A program made the position numbers and the translations under genes. From positions 62,001 through 126,000 of the forward strand of contig NZ_NBOE01000005.1 in NCBI RefSeq assembly GCF_002104515.1: a DNA stretch of 64,000 bases. Reading direction: 5' to 3'. Under the pieces are notes generated by a model. The model saw nothing but the letters and a program-made list of their open reading frames with translations. It ran no database searches and was not told the DNA's origin. Source of the stretch: Colwellia polaris. Its GTDB lineage: Bacteria > Pseudomonadota > Gammaproteobacteria > Enterobacterales > Alteromonadaceae. Below, piece after piece: positions 25,412 through 34,850 of this stretch. Each line of letters starts with the position of its first letter. Positions within the stretch are counted from its first letter, which is position 1.

Positions 25412-27091
25412 ATGCGAGTAGCTGTAGCGCAATTTGCCACGTCTTCAAATACCCAAGAAAACTTAGCGACTTGTATTAGAATGATAAAAGAGGCTGCTAA
25501 ATGTAAGCCAGCAATAATTGTCCTTCCTGAATATTGTAATACCCAAGCTGATCAGCAAAATCATCAGCAAGCATGGGATGAAGCGCTTAACCTTAATGGT
25601 GAATTTTTACAGCAAATTGCTGCTTTAGCAAAATTGCATCACTGTAATATCGTACTTAATGTGACGTTAAGAAGAGACTTAGTAAGAAATGAAGTTAATC
25701 CGCTTATTAAATCTAATATTAGTATTACAACTTGTACCTTTGCTGAAACCGGTGAGCTTATTCATCAAGCAGATAAACAAACTTTACAAGCACACGAAAG
25801 TGAATTTTTTATCAATACAAAAACAGTAGACAGTTTATTTACTTCTTCTTTAGGTAAATTAAGTGTTTTAACCGGCACTGAAATTACAAGTTATAAAGCC
25901 AGAGAGCAATCACGCCAAGGTGCAAAATTATTGTGTAATCTACAAAGCACAAAAAGCCAAATACAAAATTCTATATATTCTGCAGCTTGGGCACATGACA
26001 ATAACGTGTTTATTGCCAAAGCTAGCAAGATTAGTGATTGCGGATCTGTTAAATCAAAAGCCATAAACAACGAGGACAGCAGCCAAATAGTTTCATTAAA
26101 TGGTAAGATTTTAGCAACATTAGCCAATGATAAAGAAGGGGTTATTTTTGCAGATATTGATCTGGATAAAGCAGGATTAGAAAAACATCAACGTCCAGAT
26201 GGCACAAACTTTACAAGCCAGCACCGACCTGAGCTATATCAGCAACTTGTTCTAACATCAAAAACACCCGCGTTAGAAACGTTAAAGAGCCAAATTCCTG
26301 AAACCGTTAATGTGGCTTTATTTGCAACATATAAATCCAATGAGCAAGCTATTGAAGATGTTTGTTATTACATTGAAAATAATTTATCAGATATAATTCA
26401 ATTACCTGAACTATTTTTTCTATCTGATAAAACTATTGCAAACAATGCAATACAACGTGTTGAACTAGAAGCTCTTTGCCAAATAATGATTACAAAAGTA
26501 AGCGCTGTACTACGTCCTTTTCAATATGTGTGTACAAGTTTAGTGATTAACGGATCGCATCAAGCGGTACTCATAAATGAAAATGGAATATTCGCAATAC
26601 AGCAACAATTACATTTTTGTAATAGATACCAATGGACAAGCTTAGGCAATAGTCTAAACATAATCGCATTACCTTTAGAGCAGGGGTTTATTAATATTGC
26701 AATGCTTACTGCAGACGATGCAAACATACCAGAATTAAGCAATATTGCCGCGCTTAACAAAGTTAATGCGCTACTTATACCTTTTGATATTCAAACATCA
26801 AGTGAAGTAAACTTTGGTCTATTGACTCGGGCGGCAGAAAATCAAATTTGTATTGTTGCTTCTAGCCGAGAGAAAAGTTTTAGCGAGGAACAAGCTAATA
26901 ATGACATTGAAAAAATTAATCCTGGAAACATAAAAAAAATAAAGCCACAAAAATCAACAGGCTTAGTTGTTGATATTGTAAACGGCAATACAAATAACCT
27001 TGATGGTAAATTGAAGATCAAACAACAACATGGAAAAATTACTAAAGCGCTTATACATCCGCGCGAAACTATTCAAGGTATTTATACCTAA
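25412..27091 (+). CDS. Tandem nitrilase-fold protein lacking catalytic cysteines
   Basis: A 559-residue protein made of two carbon-nitrogen hydrolase domains (about 1-270 and 295-540). Domain 1 keeps the catalytic Glu (LPEY, E40) and probable Lys (K122 in ADKQ), but where the family has ICYD-type sequence with the nucleophile it reads VLTGTEI (about 152-158). Domain 2 keeps LPELF, but Lys is replaced (IQQQLHFC) and the Cys position reads MLTADDAN. Neither domain can work by the standard Glu-Lys-Cys mechanism. A binding or scaffold role is possible. It stands alone. Confidence 0.75.
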   Translation: MRVAVAQFATSSNTQENLATCIRMIKEAAKCKPAIIVLPEYCNTQADQQNHQQAWDEALNLNGEFLQQIAALAKLHHCNIVLNVTLRRDLVRNEVNPLIKSNISITTCTFAETGELIHQADKQTLQAHESEFFINTKTVDSLFTSSLGKLSVLTGTEITSYKAREQSRQGAKLLCNLQSTKSQIQNSIYSAAWAHDNNVFIAKASKISDCGSVKSKAINNEDSSQIVSLNGKILATLANDKEGVIFADIDLDKAGLEKHQRPDGTNFTSQHRPELYQQLVLTSKTPALETLKSQIPETVNVALFATYKSNEQAIEDVCYYIENNLSDIIQLPELFFLSDKTIANNAIQRVELEALCQIMITKVSAVLRPFQYVCTSLVINGSHQAVLINENGIFAIQQQLHFCNRYQWTSLGNSLNIIALPLEQGFINIAMLTADDANIPELSNIAALNKVNALLIPFDIQTSSEVNFGLLTRAAENQICIVASSREKSFSEEQANNDIEKINPGNIKKIKPQKSTGLVVDIVNGNTNNLDGKLKIKQQHGKITKALIHPRETIQGIYT

Positions 27092-27494
27092 AGGCATGAT
27101 TAATTAGTTTTTTTATAAAGTTCTTTAATAAGCTACATTCTATGTTAAGTACCTCTACAGTTACTTAACATATTCATCAAATAAGTTAAATCGAGATAGG
27201 AATTCCTTTACAAAATAGCTTATAGTAGAACAGAGTTGTTGGACGTAGTGCTTAAATTTTATCGCGCTGAAAACGGGTGCAATGACAAATTTTATCGATA
27301 CTTTTACTGCATTTTATCATTTATATCAGCGCAAATATGGCCATTGACGATATGTATATCAACATCAGTCATAAAATTAACTAGTCATTGTTTGATAACT
27401 TTCTCAGACTTAAACGAAAAAGAATACAGAGCTAGCATACCTTAGTTTCATTGTATTCTTACTATACGAGCCACTCAATTTATTGGAGTAAATA
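27092..27494. other. Intergenic region without a recognised gene
   Basis: About 400 bp. A 69-codon open frame (27236-27445) has no ribosome site and an implausible composition and is not called. The stretch ends with TTGGAGTAAATA, the ribosome site of the next gene. Confidence 0.4.
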
Positions 27495-27896
27495 ATGTTA
27501 GAACATGGATCGTTTAACTTGAGTCTCATTGACCAAACTATCATTAGCGAAGCATTTGGTTCTTGGAATATCGAAACAGCAATACGTTGGGCTGATGAGT
27601 TTAAATTACTTGTTGGTCAAATTAGTAACGCACCTTGGGCTTGTATCGTTGATCTATCAAATTTTGAATTGGCTCCTCTAGATGTGTGGGCTTATATAGA
27701 TGAAATTAACCTTTGGTGTAATGTAAATAATCAAAAATACGAAGTCCTTATTTGTAGTTCATCACTTCAAAAAGCTATATTAGAAAAATCAAAAGGGAAC
27801 CTAACCAATGTACAAACACATTTTTGCCTAAATTTAACAGAAGGAAAAAAATTACTCAGTAAGTATGGCGTTATAAATATCCTGAACTCAGGATAA
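27495..27896 (+). CDS. STAS-like hypothetical protein truncated or extended by a MITE
   Basis: A 133-residue soluble protein. WACIVDLSNFELAPLDVW and the alternating strand/helix pattern suggest a STAS/SpoIIAA-like fold; this is a low-certainty impression. TTGGAG precedes the ATG by good spacing. The last residues (LNSG and the stop) are encoded by the terminal repeat of MITE copy C, which begins at 27881, so the native C-terminus has been replaced by the insertion. The original protein may have ended a few residues later. Confidence 0.55.
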   Translation: MLEHGSFNLSLIDQTIISEAFGSWNIETAIRWADEFKLLVGQISNAPWACIVDLSNFELAPLDVWAYIDEINLWCNVNNQKYEVLICSSSLQKAILEKSKGNLTNVQTHFCLNLTEGKKLLSKYGVINILNSG

Positions 27897-28110
27897 GCAG
27901 CACTTGCTCAATGCTCCCTTTCAAGCCATTTTCTGCGTTAAAACGTTGATAAATAGCGCGCTATTCATAAAGGTTTTGCCTTGAAAATGGCATAAAATGA
28001 AGCATTGATAATATCTATTCGTGATGTTCACCTGGCTATAGCATTTACTTTATTACTTAAGCTTTTGGTTCACTTGAGTTTCAAGCACTCATTATCCAGA
28101 GTTCAGGTTA
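27881..28110. mobile_element. 230-bp MITE (family 2), copy C
   Basis: It starts TCCTGAACTCAGGATAAGC and ends TTATCCAGAGTTCAGGT, flanked by TA on both sides. It is closely similar to copy A (7113-7345). It inserted into the 3' end of the preceding gene. A lone terminal fragment AGAGTTCAGGTAA lies just downstream at about 28143-28155. Confidence 0.82.
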
Positions 28111-28212
28111 AATATATAGATCTTTGAGAAAGTACTGCTAATCGAGAGTTCAGGTAAGTTACGTTAACTTTTTTATAACCACACTTTTAATCATGTGTAG
28201 CCACTTAATCAA

Positions 28213-29103
28213 TTAATTTACTTTATTTTGACTAAAATAATACCTGCCTAATATCACCAATAAAATACCACCTAAGACGAGTATTGATGACTCAATTAAA
28301 CGCAGCGTTATCGATTCGCTAGTAAAAATCACTCCGCCTAATGCTGCAATTATGGGAACAAACAATTGCAAAACAGCAGCTTGAGTAACTGACAATCCTG
28401 AAAGTGCTATGTACCATACAAAGTAGCCAATACCAGATGCTATAGCACCAGATAACACTGCTAGCAAAAAGCCGTTTGAGCTAATATGTAAGTTATTAAA
28501 ACTTAGCAGCACTAAAATTAGTATAAAAGGTGAAGTACGTAGAAAGTTAAAAGCCGTATCACTCAGGGCATGTTTAGATTTCCTGCCAAGTAGTGTGTAA
28601 AAAGCCCAGGCCATTCCTGAAACACTCATTAATATAAAACCGGTAAGTGAAGGAGTCGTAATACTCGGTAATATTAAATAAACAAAGCCGATAAAAGCAC
28701 AAGTTAAGCCCAACCATTCTGAATAATGTAGTCGACTGCCAGAAATAACATTGAATAAAATCATAGTTATTTGCACAGCACCAAATAAAATTAAAGCCCC
28801 CGTTCCGGTGTCTAAAGATATGTAGCCAAACGAAAAAGTTACTGCGTAGGTAAATAACATTATTGCTGCTAACCAACTTCCTTTAGCGTTAGCTTTTAAA
28901 CTGCTTTGAGGTTTTGATACATGGGATGTGAACTGCATCAGAATAAATAAAACAATAATGCCTGAAAATAATCTCACACTCGTAAAACTAGTTGCATCTA
29001 TCGCTTCATCGCCAAGTGCTAATCTACAAAACACTGAATTAGCAGCGAAAGCAAAAAGTGCAAAAACTGTGCTTGCTATGATTTTGATATAAGTACTTTG
29101 CAA
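28213..29103 (-). CDS. EamA/DMT-family transporter
   Basis: A 296-residue inner-membrane protein with about ten hydrophobic helices in two repeated halves of five, the EamA plan. Conserved features include FAANSVFCRLAL near the N-terminus and SGIGYFVWYIALS in the second half. Family members export metabolites such as amino acids; the substrate cannot be told from sequence. It is a single gene with an AT-rich upstream region. Confidence 0.88.
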   Translation of the reverse strand: MQSTYIKIIASTVFALFAFAANSVFCRLALGDEAIDATSFTSVRLFSGIIVLFILMQFTSHVSKPQSSLKANAKGSWLAAIMLFTYAVTFSFGYISLDTGTGALILFGAVQITMILFNVISGSRLHYSEWLGLTCAFIGFVYLILPSITTPSLTGFILMSVSGMAWAFYTLLGRKSKHALSDTAFNFLRTSPFILILVLLSFNNLHISSNGFLLAVLSGAIASGIGYFVWYIALSGLSVTQAAVLQLFVPIIAALGGVIFTSESITLRLIESSILVLGGILLVILGRYYFSQNKVN

Positions 29104-29487
29104 GACCTAAAACCTTTTAAAAAAAAATTGCTAGTTAAGCATGCACTATAAATTATTTTAGCTTGTAGTGTTTACAATATTTTTAATCTTAATAGTTCTA
29201 TTTAATCATAGTTATACTGGATAAATTATTATTTGATTTTACTGACATCATTTTGAACAAAAGTGTTAACAAATTAAATTTGATAAAAGGGCACTTACTG
29301 GTCAACACTTGGCTTAATCCAATTTTTTTTAAGATTTGTTACCGATTTAAATAGCGTTTACACAAAACCTACACAAACGATAAGGTATAATTATTTATCA
29401 GTTATTTTTAGAGTTAAGATTATCAGCCAGAAAATTAATAAAGAGTGTGTCGAGTCTACCTCTGTAGATAACATTACAGTTGAGAAT
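29104..29487. other. Divergent intergenic region DMT transporter / EEP protein
   Basis: About 380 AT-rich bases with no gene recognised. GGTATAATTATT near 29383 could be a -10 region for the rightward gene, but a good -35 is not evident. Confidence 0.3.
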
Positions 29488-30543
29488 ATGCAGTTAAAAG
29501 TGGCTACTTTTAATTTATTTAATTATCTAGAGCCGCCTGATGCTTTTTACGAATTTGAACGTATTTACAGTGCAGAGCAATGGAAAAAAAAGCAAAGATG
29601 GATCACTGCTTACCTAGATGAGCACCAGCCCGATATTATAGGTTTCCAAGAGGTTTTTAGTATTGAATCTTTAAAAAATCTCTTGTTAGCAGAAGGTTAT
29701 AATTATTTTGCAGTGGTTGATCAACCTCAAGTAATTGATGATTTTATTTATAAAAGCCCAGTTGTTGCCATTGCTTCTCGATTTCCAATTGTGGCGTCAG
29801 ATGCTGTATTACCAGATAAAGATTTAGCTCAAGCTTTAGGTTTAACGGATAATTTTAGTTTTAGTAGAAAGGTGATCAGAGCAACAATCGATGCACCGCA
29901 TATAGGTCATTGTGATTGCTATGTTGTGCACTTTAAATCAAAACGTTCTATGTTTGATATGGAAGAAAGCGAATTAAAACGTACACCAGAAAAAACAATT
30001 GTTGATACTTTAAAAGCACAAGTTTCTGGCAGTTGGGCCTCAACCATTCAACGTGGTAGTGAGGCTACGTTGCTAATGATAAACATGATAGGGCGGCGAG
30101 AAGTTACCAACAATCCAATGATATTAATGGGTGATTTTAACAATACTCTTAATGACGGTATTTTAAGTCATTTGCTAACAAATTCGTTAAGATTCGTTTC
30201 TGTTATTGACCAAAATGCCTATCTTGCCAAATACTGTTTATATGACGCTTGGGATTTATACAAAACAGCTTTATATAATGAAAATCCATATAGTACTGAT
30301 AATAAAGAGCTTTGTTATAATTCCATGGTTACGCGTAACCCAACACATTACTTTGGAGCCAGTGGATCTGTACTTGACTACATTTTATTATCGTGTGAAT
30401 TTGATGCTAGCTACCATGACAGTTTATACCAAGTAAGTGATTATAATACTTATGACCGACACTTAATAAACCCAAGTTTTGAACGTGATGATCAGAGTAC
30501 CGACCATGGTATTGTCTTAGTTACGTTAACCTTAAGATCATAA
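29488..30543 (+). CDS. Endonuclease/exonuclease/phosphatase (EEP) family hydrolase
   Basis: A 351-residue metal-dependent hydrolase. EEP motifs are in order: ATFNLFNY (residues 6-13), IIGFQEVFS (metal Glu about residue 55), MGDFNNT (about 216) and STDHGIVLVTL at the C-terminus (general base His). No signal peptide is visible, so it is probably cytoplasmic. The family includes nucleases, sphingomyelinases and phosphatases; the substrate is unknown. It stands alone and convergent with the rluE remnant. Confidence 0.85.
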   Translation: MQLKVATFNLFNYLEPPDAFYEFERIYSAEQWKKKQRWITAYLDEHQPDIIGFQEVFSIESLKNLLLAEGYNYFAVVDQPQVIDDFIYKSPVVAIASRFPIVASDAVLPDKDLAQALGLTDNFSFSRKVIRATIDAPHIGHCDCYVVHFKSKRSMFDMEESELKRTPEKTIVDTLKAQVSGSWASTIQRGSEATLLMINMIGRREVTNNPMILMGDFNNTLNDGILSHLLTNSLRFVSVIDQNAYLAKYCLYDAWDLYKTALYNENPYSTDNKELCYNSMVTRNPTHYFGASGSVLDYILLSCEFDASYHDSLYQVSDYNTYDRHLINPSFERDDQSTDHGIVLVTLTLRS

Positions 30544-30687
30544 TAGCTAAACTTTTAAAGCTTGAAAAATGAAGGCAGCAGTTATAAATACTTTCGATAA
30601 ATAATTCGGTGAATAACGCTGCTTCCATCTACTTTTTAAATAGGTTAATCAAAGAATTTACTAGGTTTACCGATAAGTAACTCAGGT

Positions 30688-31341
30688 TTACTGGTTAAGC
30701 GCGGCATCCAAGTTAGCGAGTTTTACAACATCACCAGCCTTTAAACTCTCTAAATGGATGTCGCCAATGCGAACTCTTACCAATCTTAATGTCGCAAATC
30801 CAACAGCAGCGGTCATTTTTCTTATCTGACGGTTTTTCCCTTCACAAAGCGTAATAGAAACCCAACTTGTAGGGCCATGTTTTGCATCACGTATTTTCTG
30901 CCCACGAGCTGGAAGTTCAGGCTCCAAATCTAGCTTAAAAGCTTGGCAAGGCAGGGTGGTATATTGAGTACCTTTAATAGTGATCTCAACGCCATTTTTC
31001 AGTTTTAGTATTGCTTGTTCAGTTATATCGCCATCAACTTGCGCGTAGTATTCTTTTTATATGCCTTTGTCTCTGACTTTGTAGCTCATCATGCCGTTTG
31101 TTGTTAATAGCAATAAGCCTTCAGAGTCGTGATCTAATCGGCCAATCGCCATGGTTTTATCTGGGAAATTAGATAGCTCTCCGAGTAAATGTTTCTTCTT
31201 TCGTGACTCAGGTAAAAACTGGCTTAGAAAACCATAGGGCTTAAATATTTTAAAGTGCTGGTGGTGTTGATTTGACTCAATACGCTCTGTTGAACCGGTC
31301 TGATTCGAGGCGTTGTTAGCTGTTTTGTTAGGGTTTGGCAT
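30688..31341 (-). pseudogene. rluE: RluE-type 23S rRNA pseudouridine synthase with an in-frame TAA
   Basis: The frame runs 218 codons but is broken by TAA at 31059-31057 after MSYKVRDKGI. Downstream it continues in the same frame as KEYYAQVDGDI and ends with KNRQIRKMTAAVGF, so nothing is missing. Motif II AIGRLDHDSEGLLLLT (catalytic Asp) lies in the first part; homologues read KGIEKEY or similar, so GAA to TAA is the likely change. RluE modifies U2457 of 23S rRNA. Either the gene is newly inactivated or the base is a sequencing error. Confidence 0.85.
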
Positions 31342-31555
31342 TAAAGCTTGAACGTAAAGTTTTTGAATGGGATGACATTATATCGTTACTCTAAATCAGA
31401 TGCACGGCTCCTGTAGAGTGGCTTGTTTGAGCAAGTAAATAGGTTGATAATTAAGAAATTAGGCAATTAAAAGATGAAACTTTCACGAACGTGTATTTAC
31501 TAAGTAACTGTTATTATGAGATATTAGACGAGTAAATTACTATTACAATGGAACA

Positions 31556-32146
31556 ATGATGCACAAAGGACAATTAAAAAGCTGGGAGGATGATAAAGGC
31601 TTTGGTTTCATTCAATGTAATGATCTTAAACAAGACACCTTTATACATATATCTACCTTAAAAGCCATGAGTAGAAAACCGAAGGTTGGTGATTTCATCT
31701 ATTTTGAGGTAGAAACACAAGTCAATGGTAAGTCTAGAGCAGTTAATTGTCGCATTGAAGGCGTTGCAGCTAAAGCAAACTCAGCACATAAGCCAAGATA
31801 TCAGCAAAGACACAAGCCTCGTATTCATAGAAATAGCACTGCACCTAAGAGTAAACTTGTTTTAATACTTATTGTAATCGCTATTTTCGTTTTTGTATTT
31901 CAACGCTTGGGCTTAGTAACTCAGTCTTCGCCAGTACAGCATCCGGTCGACACTCCAGCACCTAAGGGTTCATTATTAAATCGTGCTTTCACGGAGACAA
32001 ATTCACAATTCTCTTGTGACGGCCGACAGCATTGCAGCCAAATGACATCACGCGCAGAAGCTGTGTATTTTATTAATCATTGTCCGAACACAAAAATGGA
32101 TGGTGATAGGGATGGAATTCCTTGTGAAAGAGATACGAGATTTTAA
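31556..32146 (+). CDS. Cold-shock domain - TM - excalibur domain protein
   Basis: A 196-residue fusion. Residues 1-68 are a cold-shock domain (GQLKSWEDDKGFGFIQ and DTFIHIS are the RNP-1 and RNP-2-like motifs). A basic linker (HKPRYQQRHKPRIHR) follows, then one TM helix (about 101-117). The C-terminal part has a cysteine-containing excalibur domain ending KMDGDRDGIPCERD, a calcium-binding DxDxDG loop. The domain order implies RNA binding in the cytoplasm and calcium binding outside. Its function is not established. Confidence 0.85.
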   Translation: MMHKGQLKSWEDDKGFGFIQCNDLKQDTFIHISTLKAMSRKPKVGDFIYFEVETQVNGKSRAVNCRIEGVAAKANSAHKPRYQQRHKPRIHRNSTAPKSKLVLILIVIAIFVFVFQRLGLVTQSSPVQHPVDTPAPKGSLLNRAFTETNSQFSCDGRQHCSQMTSRAEAVYFINHCPNTKMDGDRDGIPCERDTRF

Positions 32147-32464
32147 AGTGATTGCATTAGAAGTGCTGCCACAGATAAACTGATTTAGTTTCCCTGGTAA
32201 ATGATTAAAGTAACATCTTACAAAACTTCATATAAATTGATGATCGGTTATCTGATAGAATTGTTTAACCCTAAAGGTCATGAAGTAATCAAGGCTCCAT
32301 TTGGAACCAATTTTAAACTTTACATTTTGGCAGTGATTACGAGATAGAGAGACACAGCATTCACATACCCCACTATGTCCGATACTCTTCAGTATTGGAC
32401 ATAGTGTATATAATGCATTAAACTCGTTTCATTACGATAATCATACTCAGAATGAAAAATTAAA
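32147..32464. other. Intergenic region upstream of the tyrosine recombinase
   Basis: About 320 bp without a gene. Its main feature is the dif-like palindrome at 32371-32406. The remainder shows no repeat or RNA gene that I recognise. Confidence 0.4.
32371..32406. promoter_or_regulatory. dif/loxP-shaped palindrome: 15-bp arms and 6-bp centre
   Basis: The left arm CACTATGTCCGATAC and right arm GTATTGGACATAGTG are inverse copies at 14 of 15 positions, separated by TCTTCA. Arm and spacer lengths resemble tyrosine-recombinase core sites. TATAAT at 32409-32414 follows; the 6-bp centre lies 17 bp upstream of it, at the -35 position, so the site overlaps the likely promoter of the recombinase gene starting at 32465. 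Confidence 0.7.
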
Positions 32465-33706
32465 ATGCGATTAAATAAGCCTGTACCTTTATATCCACCG
32501 TACCTAGATTTGTGTGAATTCGATCTTGAAGATTATCCAGAGTTAAATGATATATTCTGTGCAAACGAACCCTGGTGGCTTGAGCAATTTAATTGGGGAA
32601 AAGTTTTTCTTACTTACATTGGCCGAAATAAATCTGAGCATACTTATGACAGATTTAGAAATGACGTTGAGCGTTTCTTATTATGGTCGTTCATTGAAAA
32701 GCAAAAACCTATAGACCAATTACGTAAATCTGACTTTTTAGAATATGCAGACTTTTGTTGGCAGCCGCCAGTAACTTGGATCGGTACTTCAAATCAAGAA
32801 CGTTTTAAAATAGCTAACGGATATTCCTCAGCAAATGAACATTGGTTTCCATTTAAGATCCAATCGCCAAAAAGTCAAAAAGCTCAATTTGTTATTGATA
32901 AAAAGAAATATCGACCATCACAACAAACACTAACGTCAATGTTTACCGCGATTATTGCTTTCTACAATTATCTGATGTCTGAAGACTTTTGTGTTGGTAA
33001 CCCTGCACAAATTGCTAAAAAAGACTGTCGGCACTTTATCATTGATTCTCAAGTTAAAGAAATCAAGCGTTTAACGACTAGCCAATGGCAATATGTGCTC
33101 GATACTGCAGTTGAAATGGCTGATGAGAACCCTATTTTTGAACGTAATTTATTTGTTATTGCGGCGTTGAAAACGTTATTTCTACGTATATCTGAATTAT
33201 CTGAACGACCTAATTGGTCTCCTGTTATGAGCCATTTTTGGCAAGATGAAGATGAAAACTGGTGGCTTAAGGTATTCGGTAAAAGTAGAAAGCTCCGTGA
33301 TATTACGGTCCCTGTCGATTTTTTACCCTTTTTAGAACGTTACCGGAGTTCACGTGGCCTTATTGGTTTACCCGCGAGTAACGAAAATTCAATATTAGTA
33401 GAAAAAGTACGTGGCCAAGGTGGCATGACCTCACGCCATTTGCGACGTTTGGTACAAAGTGTTTTTGACCAGGCCTATGAAAACATGAGAGTTTCTGAAA
33501 GTGCCAATAAAGCACTCAAACTTAAAGAAGCGTCTTCACATTGGCTAAGGCATACCGGTGCTAGTATGGAAATTGAACGTGGACGCCCTCTTAAAGACAT
33601 TTCTGAAGATTTAGGCCATGCAAGTATGGCAACGACTGATACGGTATATGTACAAAGTGAAAACAAAAAACGTGCAGAAAGTGGTAAGAAACGAAAAGTA
33701 GACTAA
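32465..33706 (+). CDS. Stand-alone tyrosine recombinase (phage-integrase family)
   Basis: A 413-residue site-specific recombinase. The N-terminal core-binding domain includes YDRFRNDVERFLLWSF; the catalytic domain shows R241 (LFLRISELSE), a Lys in GKSRK (about 273-276), H359 and R362 (HWLRHTG), H385 (LGHAS) and the nucleophile Y395 (TVYVQ). All key residues are present, so it should be active. It is longer than XerC/D or IntI (about 300-340). No phage or plasmid genes, excisionase or tRNA target lie next to it. A dif-shaped palindrome lies 59 bp upstream. Confidence 0.9.
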   Translation: MRLNKPVPLYPPYLDLCEFDLEDYPELNDIFCANEPWWLEQFNWGKVFLTYIGRNKSEHTYDRFRNDVERFLLWSFIEKQKPIDQLRKSDFLEYADFCWQPPVTWIGTSNQERFKIANGYSSANEHWFPFKIQSPKSQKAQFVIDKKKYRPSQQTLTSMFTAIIAFYNYLMSEDFCVGNPAQIAKKDCRHFIIDSQVKEIKRLTTSQWQYVLDTAVEMADENPIFERNLFVIAALKTLFLRISELSERPNWSPVMSHFWQDEDENWWLKVFGKSRKLRDITVPVDFLPFLERYRSSRGLIGLPASNENSILVEKVRGQGGMTSRHLRRLVQSVFDQAYENMRVSESANKALKLKEASSHWLRHTGASMEIERGRPLKDISEDLGHASMATTDTVYVQSENKKRAESGKKRKVD

Positions 33707-33888
33707 CAAATAATTTATATAGACAGAAAATATAGTTGTTAATAAATTTCAGTTACTTGAGTATGTTTACATGCTAAGCAGTTCTTTTTATTTACAATTA
33801 ATATCAACTTTTAACATGGGCTACATTGTTTTCACTCTGGTCTTAGCTTAATGTAGTTATTATATTTTGATAAGCAATTGGGGCAAAA

Positions 33889-34761
33889 ATGCGTGATGAA
33901 AGTTCTTACATTCCACCAAAAGTTTGGCAATGGGATACTAGCAGTGGCGGCAATTGGGCAAAGATTAACCGTCCAATTTCCGGACCTACACACGAAAAAA
34001 CATTAACAACAGGTAAACACCCTTTTCAGCTTTATTCTTTGGCTACGCCTAATGGTGTCAAAGTCACTGTGATGCTTGAAGAGCTACTAGCAATGGGCAT
34101 TAAAGAAGCTGAGTACGATGCGCATTTAATAGACATTAGCAATGGCGATCAATTTAGTAGCGGATTTGTAGAGGTTAACCCTAACTCCAAAATCCCTGCG
34201 TTATTAGATGTAAGCAATGGTAAAACACGATTATTTGAATCAGGCTCAATTTTACTTTATCTTGCTGAAAAATTTGATGTTTTTTTACCTAAAAATATTG
34301 AAGCCAAGGCAGAATGTATGTCGTGGCTATTTTGGCAAATGGGTAGTGCACCTTATCTTGGCGGTGGCTTTGGTCATTTTTATGCTTACGCACCTGATAA
34401 AATTGAATATTGTATCAACAGATTTTCAATGGAAGTTAAACGTCAGTTAGATGTTCTAGATAAGCATTTAGAAAATAATCAATACATCTGCGGTGATGAA
34501 TATACAATTGCAGATATTGCTATTTGGCCTTGGTATGGTGCGCTTATGTTAAATCGATTATACGATGCAGCTGAATTTTTAAATGTGACTTCTTATAAAA
34601 ACCTTATGCGTTGGGCTAAAGAAATAGACAGTCGCCCTGCCGTTAAGCGCGGCGTTATGGTTAATAAAACCTGGGGAGAATTATCCACTCAGCTACATGA
34701 AAGACATGAAGCAAGTGATTTTATAAATAAAACCCAAGATAAATTAACCGATGACAAATAA
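33889..34761 (+). CDS. yghU: YghU-type glutathione-dependent disulfide-bond oxidoreductase
   Basis: A 290-residue glutathione transferase-fold protein. The N-terminal extension IPPKVWQWD...GGNWAKINRPISG and the thioredoxin-like part (PFQLYSLATPNGVKVTVMLEE) are characteristic of YghU, which reduces disulfides using two bound glutathiones. The C-terminal helical domain has NQYICGDEYTIADIAIWPWYG. Full length for the family. It is monocistronic, ending at a bidirectional terminator. Confidence 0.92.
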   Translation: MRDESSYIPPKVWQWDTSSGGNWAKINRPISGPTHEKTLTTGKHPFQLYSLATPNGVKVTVMLEELLAMGIKEAEYDAHLIDISNGDQFSSGFVEVNPNSKIPALLDVSNGKTRLFESGSILLYLAEKFDVFLPKNIEAKAECMSWLFWQMGSAPYLGGGFGHFYAYAPDKIEYCINRFSMEVKRQLDVLDKHLENNQYICGDEYTIADIAIWPWYGALMLNRLYDAAEFLNVTSYKNLMRWAKEIDSRPAVKRGVMVNKTWGELSTQLHERHEASDFINKTQDKLTDDK

Positions 34762-34807
34762 CCCGCTAATATAGTGAATTTATTTTACGGTTAGAATAAG
34801 CAGATCA

Positions 34808-34836
34808 AAAAAGAGCGTATTTATACGCTCTTTTTA
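34808..34836. terminator. Bidirectional intrinsic terminator
   Basis: AAAAAAGAGCGTAT and its inverse ATACGCTCTTTTT form a tight stem with A and T runs on either side. It lies between convergent yghU and the EAL-HDOD gene. Confidence 0.85.
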
Positions 34837-34850
34837 GTTAATTTAAGTAA

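Noticed and set aside
27236-27445. 69-codon plus-strand frame
   Set aside because: No ribosome site, TTG start, odd composition rich in Cys, Ile and Ser; no family resemblance.
32465-33706. The tyrosine recombinase as the missing integron integrase IntI
   Set aside because: It is 413 residues, longer than IntI, lies about 26 kb from the array, and no attC or attI sequence is near it.
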